A stretch of 64,000 nucleotides of DNA. It comes from Solidesulfovibrio sp. (GTDB taxonomy: Bacteria; Desulfobacterota; Desulfovibrionia; Desulfovibrionales; Desulfovibrionaceae). The position numbers were made by a program, and so were the translations under genes. The stretch covers positions 1 through 64,000 of the forward strand of contig NZ_JBCFBA010000013.1 of assembly GCF_038562415.1 (NCBI RefSeq), given 5' to 3'. Below, one piece after another: positions 27,163-35,696 of the stretch (the first letter of the stretch is position 1; every line of letters starts with the position of its first letter). The notes beneath the pieces are model-generated. The model did not search any database and had not been told where the DNA came from. It saw only the letters and a list, made by a program, of their open reading frames with translations.

Positions 27163-27615
27163 TCAGATCTCGTAGGCCGGCTCCACGGCGACCAGTTCCA
27201 TGCGCCGCTTTTCCTCCACCAGGTCGCGCAGGGTCCGGGTGTCGTAGACCCGCTCCAGGGCCAGCCTGGCATCGTCCCACAGCCCCCGGAACACGCAGTC
27301 GCCGCGCAGCGGGCAATCCTGGCCCGGCCGTTCCCGATGGCAGTCCACCGGGCTTATGGGGCCGTCCATGAACCGGATGACCTCGCCCACGGTCACGTCC
27401 TCGGCCGGACGCGACAGGAAAAAACCGCCGTCCTTGCCCCGCTGGGAATCCACGAACCCGCCCTGGCGCAGCTGGTGCAGGATGACTTCCAGGAACCGCT
27501 TGGGTATGGCTTGCCTGTCGGCGATGCCGCCGGCCGGGACCGGCCCCTCGCCCTTGCGTCGGGCCAGTTCGAACAGGGCCCGCAGGGCGTACTGGCATTT
27601 CTGCGTCACGGCCAT
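27163..27615 (-). CDS. Rrf2-family transcription regulator with three cysteines
   Basis: A 150-residue Rrf2 regulator with a winged HTH (AIPKRFLEVILHQLRQGGFVDSQRGKDGG) and three cysteines, C92, C101 and C107 (C-x8-C-x5-C), close to the IscR Fe-S ligand pattern C-x5-C-x5-C. It may sense Fe-S status, redox or NO. Divergent from the cysteine hydrolase gene, with an inverted repeat between them. AAGGGAGG lies before the ATG. Confidence 0.85.
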   Translation of the reverse strand: MAVTQKCQYALRALFELARRKGEGPVPAGGIADRQAIPKRFLEVILHQLRQGGFVDSQRGKDGGFFLSRPAEDVTVGEVIRFMDGPISPVDCHRERPGQDCPLRGDCVFRGLWDDARLALERVYDTRTLRDLVEEKRRMELVAVEPAYEI

Positions 27616-27712
27616 GGCATGCCTCCCTTGGCTTCGCCGGCCCCCGGCCCCGGGAAACACCGCCACGCCACGGGCGCGGCCGGGCCTTCGTTCCGGCAGG
27701 GGGACCAATTTG

Positions 27713-27729
27713 ATCGGTTCGGTGCCGAT
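27713..27729. promoter_or_regulatory. inverted repeat, candidate Rrf2 operator
   Basis: ATCGG-N7-CCGAT, in an AT-richer part of the 195-base divergent gap between the Rrf2 gene and the cysteine hydrolase. Size and symmetry fit a dimeric regulator's site. Binding is inferred only. Confidence 0.35.
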
Positions 27730-27810
27730 TGTTGCCAAAAAGGCGGACCCGGCGTCAAGAACGGGCCGGGTCCACCGTTTTCTGCCGATACGTAACCGAA
27801 AGGAGCCGCC

Positions 27811-28377
27811 ATGCCCGTCGTCGATGCCGCTTTGTCCGGGACCGCCTTGCTGCTCGTGGACATCCAAAACGACTATTTTCCCGGCTGGGCCATGGAGCTC
27901 GCCCGGGCCGAGGCCGCCCTGGAACGGGCCGCCCTGGTTCTGTCCCGTTTTCGCCGGGCCGGGGCCGTGGTCGTCCACGTGCGTCACGAATCCGTGCGGC
28001 CGGGAAGCACGTTTTTTCTGCCCGGCAGCCCCGGCGCGGCCATCCACCCGGACCTTGCCCCGCAGCCCGGGGAGGCCGTGATCACCAAGGCCTTTCCCAA
28101 CAGTTTCCGGGAAACGGAGTTGCTGTCCGTGCTGCGCGGGGCCGGGGCCAGGCATCTGGTCGTGTGCGGCATGATGACCCACATGTGCGTGGACGCCACG
28201 GTCCGGGCCGCCTTTGACCTGGGGTTTCGCCTCACCGTGGCCGGCGATGCCTGCGCCACGCGCGATCTGGCCTTCGGGGGGCGCACGGTGGCGGCGGCCG
28301 ATGTCCAGGCCGCCTTCCTGGCCGCCCTGGCGGCGGTCTACGCGGAGGTGGTCCCGGCCGAGGCCGTGGCCGGGTAG
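27811..28377 (+). CDS. isochorismatase-like cysteine hydrolase
   Basis: A 188-residue cysteine hydrolase. The catalytic triad is visible: D17 in LLVDIQNDYF, K93 in ITKAFPNSF, and C126 in GMMTHMCVDAT, with the preceding cis-peptide region. Substrates in this family include nicotinamide, ureidoacrylate and isochorismate; the GMMTHMCV core fits general nicotinamidase-related proteins. AAAGGAG lies 6 bases before the ATG. Divergent from the Rrf2 regulator, which may control it. Confidence 0.85.
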   Translation: MPVVDAALSGTALLLVDIQNDYFPGWAMELARAEAALERAALVLSRFRRAGAVVVHVRHESVRPGSTFFLPGSPGAAIHPDLAPQPGEAVITKAFPNSFRETELLSVLRGAGARHLVVCGMMTHMCVDATVRAAFDLGFRLTVAGDACATRDLAFGGRTVAAADVQAAFLAALAAVYAEVVPAEAVAG

Positions 28378-28405
28378 ACGGGAAGCGTGCGTTGCGAACG
28401 CGCCC

Positions 28406-29173
28406 CTAGCCCATGCGCCGGGCGTAGAGCAGGATGTCGCGCTGGGTGAGCAGCCCGGCCAGGAGGCCGTCGGCGCCGACCACGGCCACCCGGCGCACGC
28501 CCTTTTGGCGCATGAAAAGGATCACCTTGTAGACCATGGCCTCCCCGGGCACGCTGACGACCGGACTGCTCATATGCTGCGACAGGGGGTGGGCCATCCG
28601 CTCCGGACGGCCCAGGATGCGGCTCAGGGCGTCGCTTTCGCTGAACATGCCGGCCGGGCGGCCGGCCGAGACCACCAGGACGCATTCGGCGCCGCTTTGG
28701 CGCATCCGCGACAAGGCTTCGCGCACGCTCGTTTCGGGGGCGGCCGTGACCGGATCGGCCCGCATGAGCGTCTTGCAGGCGGCGTTTTCCACCATGAAAT
28801 CCACGGCCAGGGCGTCCACCAGCTCCTTTTCCGTGACCAGCCCGAGCATGGAGCCGCCGAAATCGACCACGGGCAGATGCCGGTCATGGTGTTCGAGCAT
28901 CACCTTGACCGCCTCCTCCACGGGCTTGTCCTTGGGCACGCTGACGCTGGGGCGCACGAGGAAATCCTCGATGGAGGCGGTCGGGTCCAGGTCCACGTCC
29001 AGGTGCCTGGCCAGTTCGCTTTCCGTCAGAAAGCCCACCACCCTGGCGCCGCGCACCACCGCCAGGCAGCTGACGCCGGCCCGGGCCATGGCGTCGCAGG
29101 CCTGGGCCACGGTGGCGTCAGCGGCGACGATGTGGGGCCGTATGGCCAGTTCGCCGACCCGTTGCTTGAACAT
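28406..29173 (-). CDS. protein of four CBS domains
   Basis: A 255-residue protein made only of four CBS motifs, at about 8-60, 66-125, 130-190 and 196-252. Each ends with the usual strand, for example GLVTEKELVDAL and GLLTQRDILLYA. CBS pairs bind adenine nucleotides, so this is probably an energy-sensing regulator of an unknown partner. Converges with the cysteine hydrolase across 28 bases. Confidence 0.85.
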   Translation of the reverse strand: MFKQRVGELAIRPHIVAADATVAQACDAMARAGVSCLAVVRGARVVGFLTESELARHLDVDLDPTASIEDFLVRPSVSVPKDKPVEEAVKVMLEHHDRHLPVVDFGGSMLGLVTEKELVDALAVDFMVENAACKTLMRADPVTAAPETSVREALSRMRQSGAECVLVVSAGRPAGMFSESDALSRILGRPERMAHPLSQHMSSPVVSVPGEAMVYKVILFMRQKGVRRVAVVGADGLLAGLLTQRDILLYARRMG

Positions 29174-29204
29174 GATGGCTTTCCGCCGTGTTTGGATATA
29201 TTCT

Positions 29205-29232
29205 TCAATAGCCGGAGCGTCCCGAAAGTCAA
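29205..29232 (-). promoter_or_regulatory. sigma-70-like promoter of the four-CBS gene
   Basis: On the minus strand, TTGACT (29232-29227), 16-base spacer, TATTGA (29210-29205). The gene starts about 32 bases downstream. Confidence 0.45.
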
Positions 29233-29327
29233 GAAATCCCGACGAATATGCCCAAGGCCCCGGCTTGCCGGCCGGGGCGAAATCCGCTAATCCCCCAAAA
29301 AGGCCGCTTCAGGGAGTCCGTCGCGCC

Positions 29328-30314
29328 ATGCACGCCAACGCCGCCTCCACCGTCGGCAACCCGCCGCCCGTGTCCGCCGGGGACGGATTCGCCGCCCGGT
29401 TTCTCGCCTTCGGCGAACCGATGCGCCCCCGTCCCGCGCCCGTGCCCCAGGCCGTCAGGCCCCTAAACGACCTGCTCGGGACGGGTCCCGTTTCCCTGGC
29501 CGACATCCATCCGCCGCCCCTGCCCGAAGCCTATCTGGCCCTGCGCCGGGTGGCCCAGAATCCCATGAGCTCCACGGCCGACGTGGCCGCCGCCCTGTCC
29601 ATGGATCCGTCCCTGGCCGCCTACGTCCTGCGCCTGGCCAACAGCGCCCTCTACAACCCGGCGGCCAAGGTGGAAACCGTGACCCGGGCCGTATCCGTCA
29701 TCGGTCTGGGCGAAATCGAGACCATGGCCGCGGGCTCCATGCTCACGCGCCTTTTCGACAAGCCGCCCCGCCCCGACCTGCTGGCCCTGGACGAATTCTG
29801 GCGCCATGCCGTGGCCGTGGGCATGCTGGCCCGGGCCCTGGCCGAACGCGTGGGCGAACGGGGCGGGGAACGCTATTTCGTGGCCGGCCTGCTCCACGAC
29901 ATCGGCCGGCTGGTGCTGACCGTGGCCGAGCCGGACATGGCCGCCCTGGTGCTGGCGCGGGCCTCGGCGAAAAACCTGCCGACCACCGCCGCCGAACGCC
30001 TGGAGCTGGGCTTCGACCACGCGGCGCTCGGCGGGCGCATCGCCGAGAAATGGCGGCTGCCCGAAACCCTGTGCCAGGCCGTGGCCGGCCACCACGAGCC
30101 GGCCCTTTGCCCGGACAACCTCGCCGCCGCCGCCGTGCACGCCGCCGATTTCATGGCCAACGCCCTGGGCGTGCGCGGTCTGGCCTGTGCCGGCCTGCCC
30201 CGGCTCGACGAGCGCGTCCTGCCCGCCTTCAACCTGGTCGACGCCACGCCCGAGGCCTTCTGGGAGATCCTGGAACAGGGCCTTTCGGCCATGACCGCGC
30301 TGGTGGCCCCATGA
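29328..30314 (+). CDS. HDOD-domain signalling protein
   Basis: A 328-residue protein with a Pro-rich N-terminal ~50 residues and an HDOD domain from about 60 to 260. Visible are SSTADVAAALSMDPSLAAYVLRLANSALYNPAAKVETVTRAVSVIGLGEI and the partial HD motif AGLLHDIGRLVL with a later AGHHEPA. HDOD proteins are non-catalytic or weakly catalytic hubs in c-di-GMP and chemotaxis signalling. AGGGAG lies 11-12 bases upstream, a little far. Confidence 0.82.
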   Translation: MHANAASTVGNPPPVSAGDGFAARFLAFGEPMRPRPAPVPQAVRPLNDLLGTGPVSLADIHPPPLPEAYLALRRVAQNPMSSTADVAAALSMDPSLAAYVLRLANSALYNPAAKVETVTRAVSVIGLGEIETMAAGSMLTRLFDKPPRPDLLALDEFWRHAVAVGMLARALAERVGERGGERYFVAGLLHDIGRLVLTVAEPDMAALVLARASAKNLPTTAAERLELGFDHAALGGRIAEKWRLPETLCQAVAGHHEPALCPDNLAAAAVHAADFMANALGVRGLACAGLPRLDERVLPAFNLVDATPEAFWEILEQGLSAMTALVAP

Positions 30315-30388
30315 CGGCCGTCGACAGCGGCCTGTCTTGCCAATCCCCGGCTGCGGCGCTACTAAGCGGGAAAAGGGAGCGACTCGCC

Positions 30389-30580
30389 ATGTCCTCGTCC
30401 ACCGTGACCCTCACCCCGCTGACCGGCTCGGCCGTCAACAACATGATCCTGGAATACATGGCGTTGCAGGGCGAGCGCCGGCGGGAGGAACTCTCCCGGT
30501 TCCTCGCCAGCGGGCGCACCGTGCAAAGCGACATCATGGCCATGACGCTTCGCGGCATGATCCTTTCGGCCTCGGCCTGA
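30389..30580 (+). CDS. uncharacterised 63-residue protein
   Basis: A small helical protein, basic in the middle (GERRREELSRFLASGR), family not recognised. AAAGGGAG lies 8 bases before the ATG. An in-frame ATG at 30311 overlaps the HDOD stop as ATGA and would add 26 residues; the internal start has the better ribosome site. Confidence 0.5.
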   Translation: MSSSTVTLTPLTGSAVNNMILEYMALQGERRREELSRFLASGRTVQSDIMAMTLRGMILSASA

Positions 30581-30610
30581 ACCTTTCCACCCCCCAACCA
30601 AAGACATTCC

Positions 30611-31186
30611 ATGAAATTGCGCGCTGTGATCCTGGCCGGCCTGTGCTGCCTGCTGGCCTGCGGCCCGGCCGCGGCCAAGAGCCAATCCCCGGCCAAAAGC
30701 CATCCGGCCAAAAAGGCCGCCCCGGCCGAGAACGACCAGGAAACCGTCGAAACGGCCGGCAAGGTCATCAAGGAACCCAACGCCTTCCACGGCACCAAAT
30801 GGGGCACGCCCATGGCCGCCGTGCCGGACCTGACCGTGGTGGAAAAGGACGGCCAGGCCGCCTACGCCACGGTGGACGGCGTGGTCTACCGCATCGGCGA
30901 CGCCTTTCTCGGCAACGTGGTCTACGGCTTTTGCCAGGACAAGTTCGCGGCCGTGATGGTGGAGTACCAGGGCGCCAAGGCCCACGACAGCATCCGCAAG
31001 TTCCTGGTCGGCAAGTACACCCCGCCCGTCGAGGTGGAGGGCCGGCCGTACGACCTGGCCTGGCCGCTGGGCAACGTGCTCATCCGCCTGGAATTTTCCA
31101 AGGATAAAAACGCCGGCACCTTGAGCTACTTCTACCAGCCGCTTTTCACGCCCTGCGCCGGCCCCGGGGGGACGGCCCCCCAGTGA
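30611..31186 (+). CDS. uncharacterised exported protein, possible lipoprotein
   Basis: A 191-residue protein with a signal peptide (about 1-22) whose end LLACGP could serve as a lipobox (C17). A lysine/alanine-rich linker follows (about 23-50), then a ~120-residue domain (NAFHGTKWGTPMAAVPDL ... VVYGFCQDKFAAVMVEYQG). The GTKWG-x-PM pattern resembles small periplasmic domains seen next to secretion genes, but I cannot name it. Overlaps the next start by 4 bases. Confidence 0.6.
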   Translation: MKLRAVILAGLCCLLACGPAAAKSQSPAKSHPAKKAAPAENDQETVETAGKVIKEPNAFHGTKWGTPMAAVPDLTVVEKDGQAAYATVDGVVYRIGDAFLGNVVYGFCQDKFAAVMVEYQGAKAHDSIRKFLVGKYTPPVEVEGRPYDLAWPLGNVLIRLEFSKDKNAGTLSYFYQPLFTPCAGPGGTAPQ

Positions 31187-31599
31187 AGCGCGCCCTGCTG
31201 CCCGCCTGGCTGCTGTCCCTGGCCTTGCTCGCGGCCTGGGGCGGGCAGGCCCTGGCCGCCGACGCCCCCCGCAGCCTGCCGTTTAACAAGCAGAACGTGT
31301 ACAATTACTTCAAGCAGGTGGCTGACGAGAAAAGATCCTTCCCCGAGGAAATCTCGGGCAAGGAATACGAGGAGCGCACCTGCCTGCTTTTCGCCACGAC
31401 GCTCAAAAAAAGCGGCTACGACTTCGAGGCCACGGTGCAAAACGCCGTGCAGGGGGCGCAGAAGGGCAATGACAGGATGACCGATCCCCGGTTTCTCTTC
31501 CTGGCCGGGGTGTTCCAGGCGCACCCGGACGTCTTTTTGCGCTTGAAACTCATCTCCAAGGCCACGCGCGACGCCGTGGTGGCCTATTTTAACAGCTAG
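31183..31599 (+). CDS. uncharacterised exported helical protein (GTG start)
   Basis: A 138-residue protein with a signal peptide (MKRALLPAWLLSLALLAAWGGQALA). The mature part is helical (NKQNVYNYFKQVADEKRSF, YEERTCLLFATTLKKSGYDFEATVQNAVQ) with a single cysteine. GTG start overlaps the upstream stop as GTGA, indicating coupling of the two exported proteins. Function unknown. It ends 15 bases before topA, which is convergent. Confidence 0.6.
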   Translation: MKRALLPAWLLSLALLAAWGGQALAADAPRSLPFNKQNVYNYFKQVADEKRSFPEEISGKEYEERTCLLFATTLKKSGYDFEATVQNAVQGAQKGNDRMTDPRFLFLAGVFQAHPDVFLRLKLISKATRDAVVAYFNS

Positions 31600-31614
31600 G
31601 GCGCGCCCGGGCGC

Positions 31615-33873
31615 CTATTCCTCCCCCTCGCCCTTCTTGCCGGCCACGGCCCGCTTGTAGCGGCAGGCGCGGTTGGGGCAGGCGATGATCTCGCCGTCGC
31701 GGGTCTTCTTGCGCACGAGCACCTTGGAATCGCACTGGGGGCAGGGTTCGGGGATGGGCCAGTCCCACAGGGCGAAATCGCACTGAGGATAGGCGTCGCA
31801 GGCGTAGAACACCTTGCCGCGCTTGGAGCTTTTCTCGACGAGCGTACCCGAGCAGCCTTCCTTGGGGCAGGCCACGCCCGTGGAGAAGGGCCGGGTGTAC
31901 TTGCAGTCCGGCCAGCCGGTGCAGGCGATGAAGCGGCTGCCGGTGCGGGATTTTTTCAGCGCCAGGTCCTTGCCGCACTGGGGGCAGGTGCCCACGGACA
32001 CCGTTTCCTCGGCCTTGCGCTCCCGGGCGACGACCGCGCCGTCGGGCGCCCGGTCGAACTCCTTGGTGTTCTTGCACTCGGGATAGCCCGAACAGCCCAG
32101 GAATTCGCCGGCCTTGCCGAAACGGATGACCATGGGCTTGCCGCACAGCTCGCAGGCCACGTCCGTTTCCTTGCCGGCCTTGACCTTGGCCATGTCCTTG
32201 GCCGCCTTGGCCAGGGTCGGATAGAAGTCGCCGGTGAAGTCCCGAAGCAGCCCGACCCAGTCGCCCCGGCCCTCGGCCACGGCGTCCAGGGCCTCCTCCA
32301 TGCCGGCGGTGAATCCCACGTCCATGATCTTGGCGAAGTGCTCGGCCAGCAGGTCGGAGACCGTCTCGCCGAGCTCCGAGGGCACGAAGTGCTTGTCCTC
32401 GAGCCGGGCGTAGTCGCGGTCGAGCAGCGTGGAAATGATGGCGGCGTAGGTCGAGGGCCGGCCGATGCCTTTTTCCTCGAGCTCGCGCACCAGCGACGCC
32501 TCGGTGTAGCGCGGCGGCGGCTGGGTGAACTTCTGTTCCTTTTTGAGCTCAAGGAGGGTCAGGACCTGGTCCTTGGCCAGGGGCGGCAGGGACTTGGCCT
32601 CGTCCCCGGCCTCCTGGCCGTAGACCTTGAGGTAGCCCGGGAACATGAGCCGCTGGCCCTTGGCCTTGAACAGCCCCGGCCCGGCGGCGATGTCGGCCAC
32701 GGTGTCCCAGAAGCGGGCCTCGCGCATCTGGGAAGCGACGAAGCGCTCCCAGATGAGCTTATACAGCGAAAAGAGGTCCTTGGGCAAAAGCGCCTTGACG
32801 TCGGCCGGGGTGAGGGCGACGTCGACGGGCCGGATGGCCTCGTGGGCGTCCTGGGCGCCGGCCTTGGAGCGGAAATGCCGGGCCTTTTCCGGATAGTAGT
32901 CCGGGCCGAGGGTTTCGACGATGAACTCCCGGGCGGCGTCCCGGGCCTCGTCGGCGATGCGGGTGGAGTCGGTGCGCATGTAGGTGATAAGCGCCACCGT
33001 GCCCCGTTCGCCCAGTTCCAGGCCCTCGTAGAGCTTCTGGGCCGCGCCCATGGTGCGCTTGGCCGAGTAGCCCAGGCGCTGGTTGGCCGCCTGCTGCAGG
33101 GTCGAGGTGATAAAGGGCGGCGGCGGCGATTTCTTGCGTTCCTTCTCGGCCACGGCGGCCACGACGAAGGGGTTGCCGCGGATGGCTGCCTCGGCCGCCT
33201 CGGCCTGCTCGGCGCTGCCGATGTCGAGCTTTTTGCCCTGGTACTTGACGAGCTCGGCCTCGAACTCCGGGGGGGCGTCCCCGGCCAGGCGGGCCTTGAA
33301 ATTCCAGTATTCCTCCGGCACGAAAACCCGGCGTTCCTTTTCCCGGTCCACCACCAGCCGCAGGGCCACGGACTGGACCCGGCCGGCCGAAATGCCGCTT
33401 TTGACCTTCTGCCACAGGATGGGCGAAACCTTGTAGCCGACCAGCCTGTCCAGGATGCGCCGGGCCTGCTGGGACAGGAACAGCTTTTCGTTGATCTCGC
33501 GGGGATGGGCCAGGGCCTCGCGCACGGCCTTGGCCGTGATCTCGTTGAACTGGATGCGGTGGACGGGGGCGCCCGCGCCCTTCAATATTTCGGCCACGTG
33601 CCAGGCGATGGCCTCGCCTTCGCGGTCCGGGTCCGGGGCCAGATAGATGGTGGCGGCCGTGGCCGCGGCTTCCTTGAGCTTGGCCACCACCTTTTGCTTG
33701 CCTGGTATGATCTGGTATTGGGGCGCGAAGTCTTCTTCGTCCACTCCGAGCTTTTTTTGTGGCAGATCGCGCACATGCCCAACGGAAGCCTCCACGGCGT
33801 AGGCGTTGCCGAGGAACTTCTTGATGGTCTTCACCTTGGCCGGCGACTCGACGATGATAAGGTCCTTTCCCAT
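31615..33873 (-). CDS. topA: DNA topoisomerase I
   Basis: A 752-residue type IA topoisomerase that relaxes negative supercoils. TOPRIM domain at the N-terminus (DLIIVESPAKVKTIKKFL, DPDREGEAIAWH); catalytic tyrosine in LITYMRTDSTR. The C-terminus carries four cysteine-rich zinc-ribbon repeats, starting CELCGKPM, CPQCGKDL, CPKEGCSG and CPQCDSKV. A basic tail follows. The ATG at 33873 gives the normal N-terminus, though no strong ribosome site precedes it. Divergent from era. Confidence 0.97.
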   Translation of the reverse strand: MGKDLIIVESPAKVKTIKKFLGNAYAVEASVGHVRDLPQKKLGVDEEDFAPQYQIIPGKQKVVAKLKEAAATAATIYLAPDPDREGEAIAWHVAEILKGAGAPVHRIQFNEITAKAVREALAHPREINEKLFLSQQARRILDRLVGYKVSPILWQKVKSGISAGRVQSVALRLVVDREKERRVFVPEEYWNFKARLAGDAPPEFEAELVKYQGKKLDIGSAEQAEAAEAAIRGNPFVVAAVAEKERKKSPPPPFITSTLQQAANQRLGYSAKRTMGAAQKLYEGLELGERGTVALITYMRTDSTRIADEARDAAREFIVETLGPDYYPEKARHFRSKAGAQDAHEAIRPVDVALTPADVKALLPKDLFSLYKLIWERFVASQMREARFWDTVADIAAGPGLFKAKGQRLMFPGYLKVYGQEAGDEAKSLPPLAKDQVLTLLELKKEQKFTQPPPRYTEASLVRELEEKGIGRPSTYAAIISTLLDRDYARLEDKHFVPSELGETVSDLLAEHFAKIMDVGFTAGMEEALDAVAEGRGDWVGLLRDFTGDFYPTLAKAAKDMAKVKAGKETDVACELCGKPMVIRFGKAGEFLGCSGYPECKNTKEFDRAPDGAVVARERKAEETVSVGTCPQCGKDLALKKSRTGSRFIACTGWPDCKYTRPFSTGVACPKEGCSGTLVEKSSKRGKVFYACDAYPQCDFALWDWPIPEPCPQCDSKVLVRKKTRDGEIIACPNRACRYKRAVAGKKGEGEE

Positions 33874-33986
33874 GGCAGGCGTGCTATAGCCACCCGGAGG
33901 GGCCAAGGCAAGGGTTGCCGTTTGTCCTTTGCCGGGCTACTCCTTGATTTTCGAGCCAGGCGTATGAATTTATAAGAAAGACAAAC

Positions 33987-34006
33987 GCGGCCCGGTTTCG
34001 GGCCGC
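33987..34006 (+). promoter_or_regulatory. hairpin in the era leader next to the ribosome site
   Basis: GCGGCCCG and CGGGCCGC pair perfectly around GTTT, ending 2 bases before the GGGAG of era. It could limit access of ribosomes or, less likely, attenuate transcription. Confidence 0.4.
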
Positions 34007-34018
34007 CCGGGAGCACCC

Positions 34019-34936
34019 TTGGAGCACGCGCAACGTTTCGGCCACGTGGTCATGCTCGGCCCGACCAACGCCGGCAAGTCCACCCTGCTCAACCACCTGA
34101 TCGGCCAGAAAGTATCCATCGTTTCCCCCAAGCCCCAGACCACCCGCAACAGCGTGAGCGGCATCCTGACCGAGGGGGACGTCCAGGCCGTCTTCCTGGA
34201 TACGCCCGGCCTGCACCGCCAGAAACGCGGCATCGCGCCGCTGCTTTTGCGCAGCGCCTACAGCGCCCTGGCCCAGGCCGACGTGGTGCTGGTGCTCCTC
34301 GACGCCGCCCAGTTCGCCCGGCGGCCCGAGGGCCTGACCCCGGAACTGCGCCCCATCGCCAAGGCCGTGGGCGCCGGGGCCGTCCCGGTGGTGGTGGCGC
34401 TCAACAAATGCGACCTGATCAAGGAAAAGGCCCGGTTGCTGCCGGTGCTGGCCGCCGTGGGCGAGGCCCTGCCCGGGGCGGAGCTCTTTCCCGTCAGCGC
34501 GCTGACGGGCCAGGGCCTGCCCGAGATGCTGGCCGCCCTTTTTTCGCGCCTGCCCGAGGGACCCCACCAGTACGACCCGGACGAGGTCTCCACGGCGCCG
34601 GTGCGCTTTCTGGCCGGCGAGATCGTGCGTGAAAAACTTTTTCTGGCCCTGGGCGAGGAACTGCCCTACGCCACGGCCGTGACCGTGGAGCACTGGGACG
34701 AGAAATCCAAGCCGGGCCTGACGAAAATCCAGGCCACCATCCTGGTCGCCCGCGAAAGCCACAAGCCCATGGTCATCGGCAAGGGCGGGGCGCGCATCAA
34801 GGACATCGGCCAGAAGGCCCGCCTGGAAATCGAGGAGATGCTCGGGTCCCAGGTCTTCCTGGAACTGTGGGTCAAGGTCCGGCCCGGCTGGGCCGACGAC
34901 CCGGCCTTGCTGCGCGAGCTGGGGCTGGGCGAATAG
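34019..34936 (+). CDS. era: GTPase Era
   Basis: A 305-residue GTPase that binds 16S rRNA in ribosome assembly. G1 GPTNAGKSTLLN, G3 DTPG, G4 NKCD and G5 SAL are visible; the C-terminal KH domain shows VIGKGGARIKDIGQKARLEIEEMLGSQVFLELWVKV. The start must be TTG at 34019, with GGGAG (34009-34013) upstream; an internal GTG would cut into the first strand. First gene of an apparent era-yggS-fliLNOPQ unit. Confidence 0.95.
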   Translation: MEHAQRFGHVVMLGPTNAGKSTLLNHLIGQKVSIVSPKPQTTRNSVSGILTEGDVQAVFLDTPGLHRQKRGIAPLLLRSAYSALAQADVVLVLLDAAQFARRPEGLTPELRPIAKAVGAGAVPVVVALNKCDLIKEKARLLPVLAAVGEALPGAELFPVSALTGQGLPEMLAALFSRLPEGPHQYDPDEVSTAPVRFLAGEIVREKLFLALGEELPYATAVTVEHWDEKSKPGLTKIQATILVARESHKPMVIGKGGARIKDIGQKARLEIEEMLGSQVFLELWVKVRPGWADDPALLRELGLGE

Positions 34937-34976
34937 GCGGGCCGTCCCGAGGCGGTAGCCGAAAGGAGTTTTCGCG

Positions 34977-35675
34977 GTGGAAACAACAGCCGCAAAGCGC
35001 CTGGCCCGGGTGCGGGGGCGCATCGAAGCGGCCTGCGCCGCCTGCGGCCGCGATCCGGCCGCGGTCACGCTCGTGGCCGTGTCCAAGCTGCACGACGCCG
35101 CCGCCGTGGCGGCACTCGCCGCCTGCGGCCAGGCCATTTTCGGCGAGTCCTACATCCAGGAGGCCCTGCCCAAGATGGAGGCCGCCCCGGCGGGGCTCAC
35201 CTGGCACTTCATCGGCCACCTCCAGCGCAACAAGGCCCGCTTCGCCGTGGGCCGCTTCGCGCTGCTCCACACCCTGGACAATGTGGAACTGGCCCGGGTA
35301 TTGCAAAAAAGAAACAGCGAGGCCGGCCTGCGCCAGGCCGTGTGCCTGCAAGTCAACGTGGCCGGGGAAGCGCAGAAATCCGGGGTCTCCCCCGAGGGGC
35401 TGGCCGAGTTGGCCGAGGCCGTGGCCGCCATGCCGGCCCTGGCCCTGGAAGGGCTCATGGTCATCCCGCCGGTCTTCGACGACCCCGAAGGCGCCCGGCC
35501 GGCCTTCGCCCGGTTGCGCGCGCTTCGCGACACACTGGCGGCGCGCCTGGGCCTGCCCCTGCCCGTGCTGTCCATGGGCATGAGCGGCGACCTCGAGGCC
35601 GCCATCGGAGAAGGGGCCACCCACGTGCGCGTGGGTACCGACCTGTTCGGCCCGCGATACTGCGCGGCCCGCTGA
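34977..35675 (+). CDS. yggS: PLP homeostasis protein (YggS/PROSC family)
   Basis: A 232-residue single-domain TIM-barrel protein that carries pyridoxal phosphate. The cofactor lysine is in TLVAVSKLHDA (K about 36); the phosphate-binding end shows LSMGMSGDLEAAIGEGATHVRVGTDLFG. GTG start with AAAGGAG 6 bases upstream. It sits between era and the flagellar genes, with no pathway link seen. Confidence 0.92.
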   Translation: METTAAKRLARVRGRIEAACAACGRDPAAVTLVAVSKLHDAAAVAALAACGQAIFGESYIQEALPKMEAAPAGLTWHFIGHLQRNKARFAVGRFALLHTLDNVELARVLQKRNSEAGLRQAVCLQVNVAGEAQKSGVSPEGLAELAEAVAAMPALALEGLMVIPPVFDDPEGARPAFARLRALRDTLAARLGLPLPVLSMGMSGDLEAAIGEGATHVRVGTDLFGPRYCAAR

Positions 35676-35696
35676 CCGCCACGCCGGAGGAAAACC

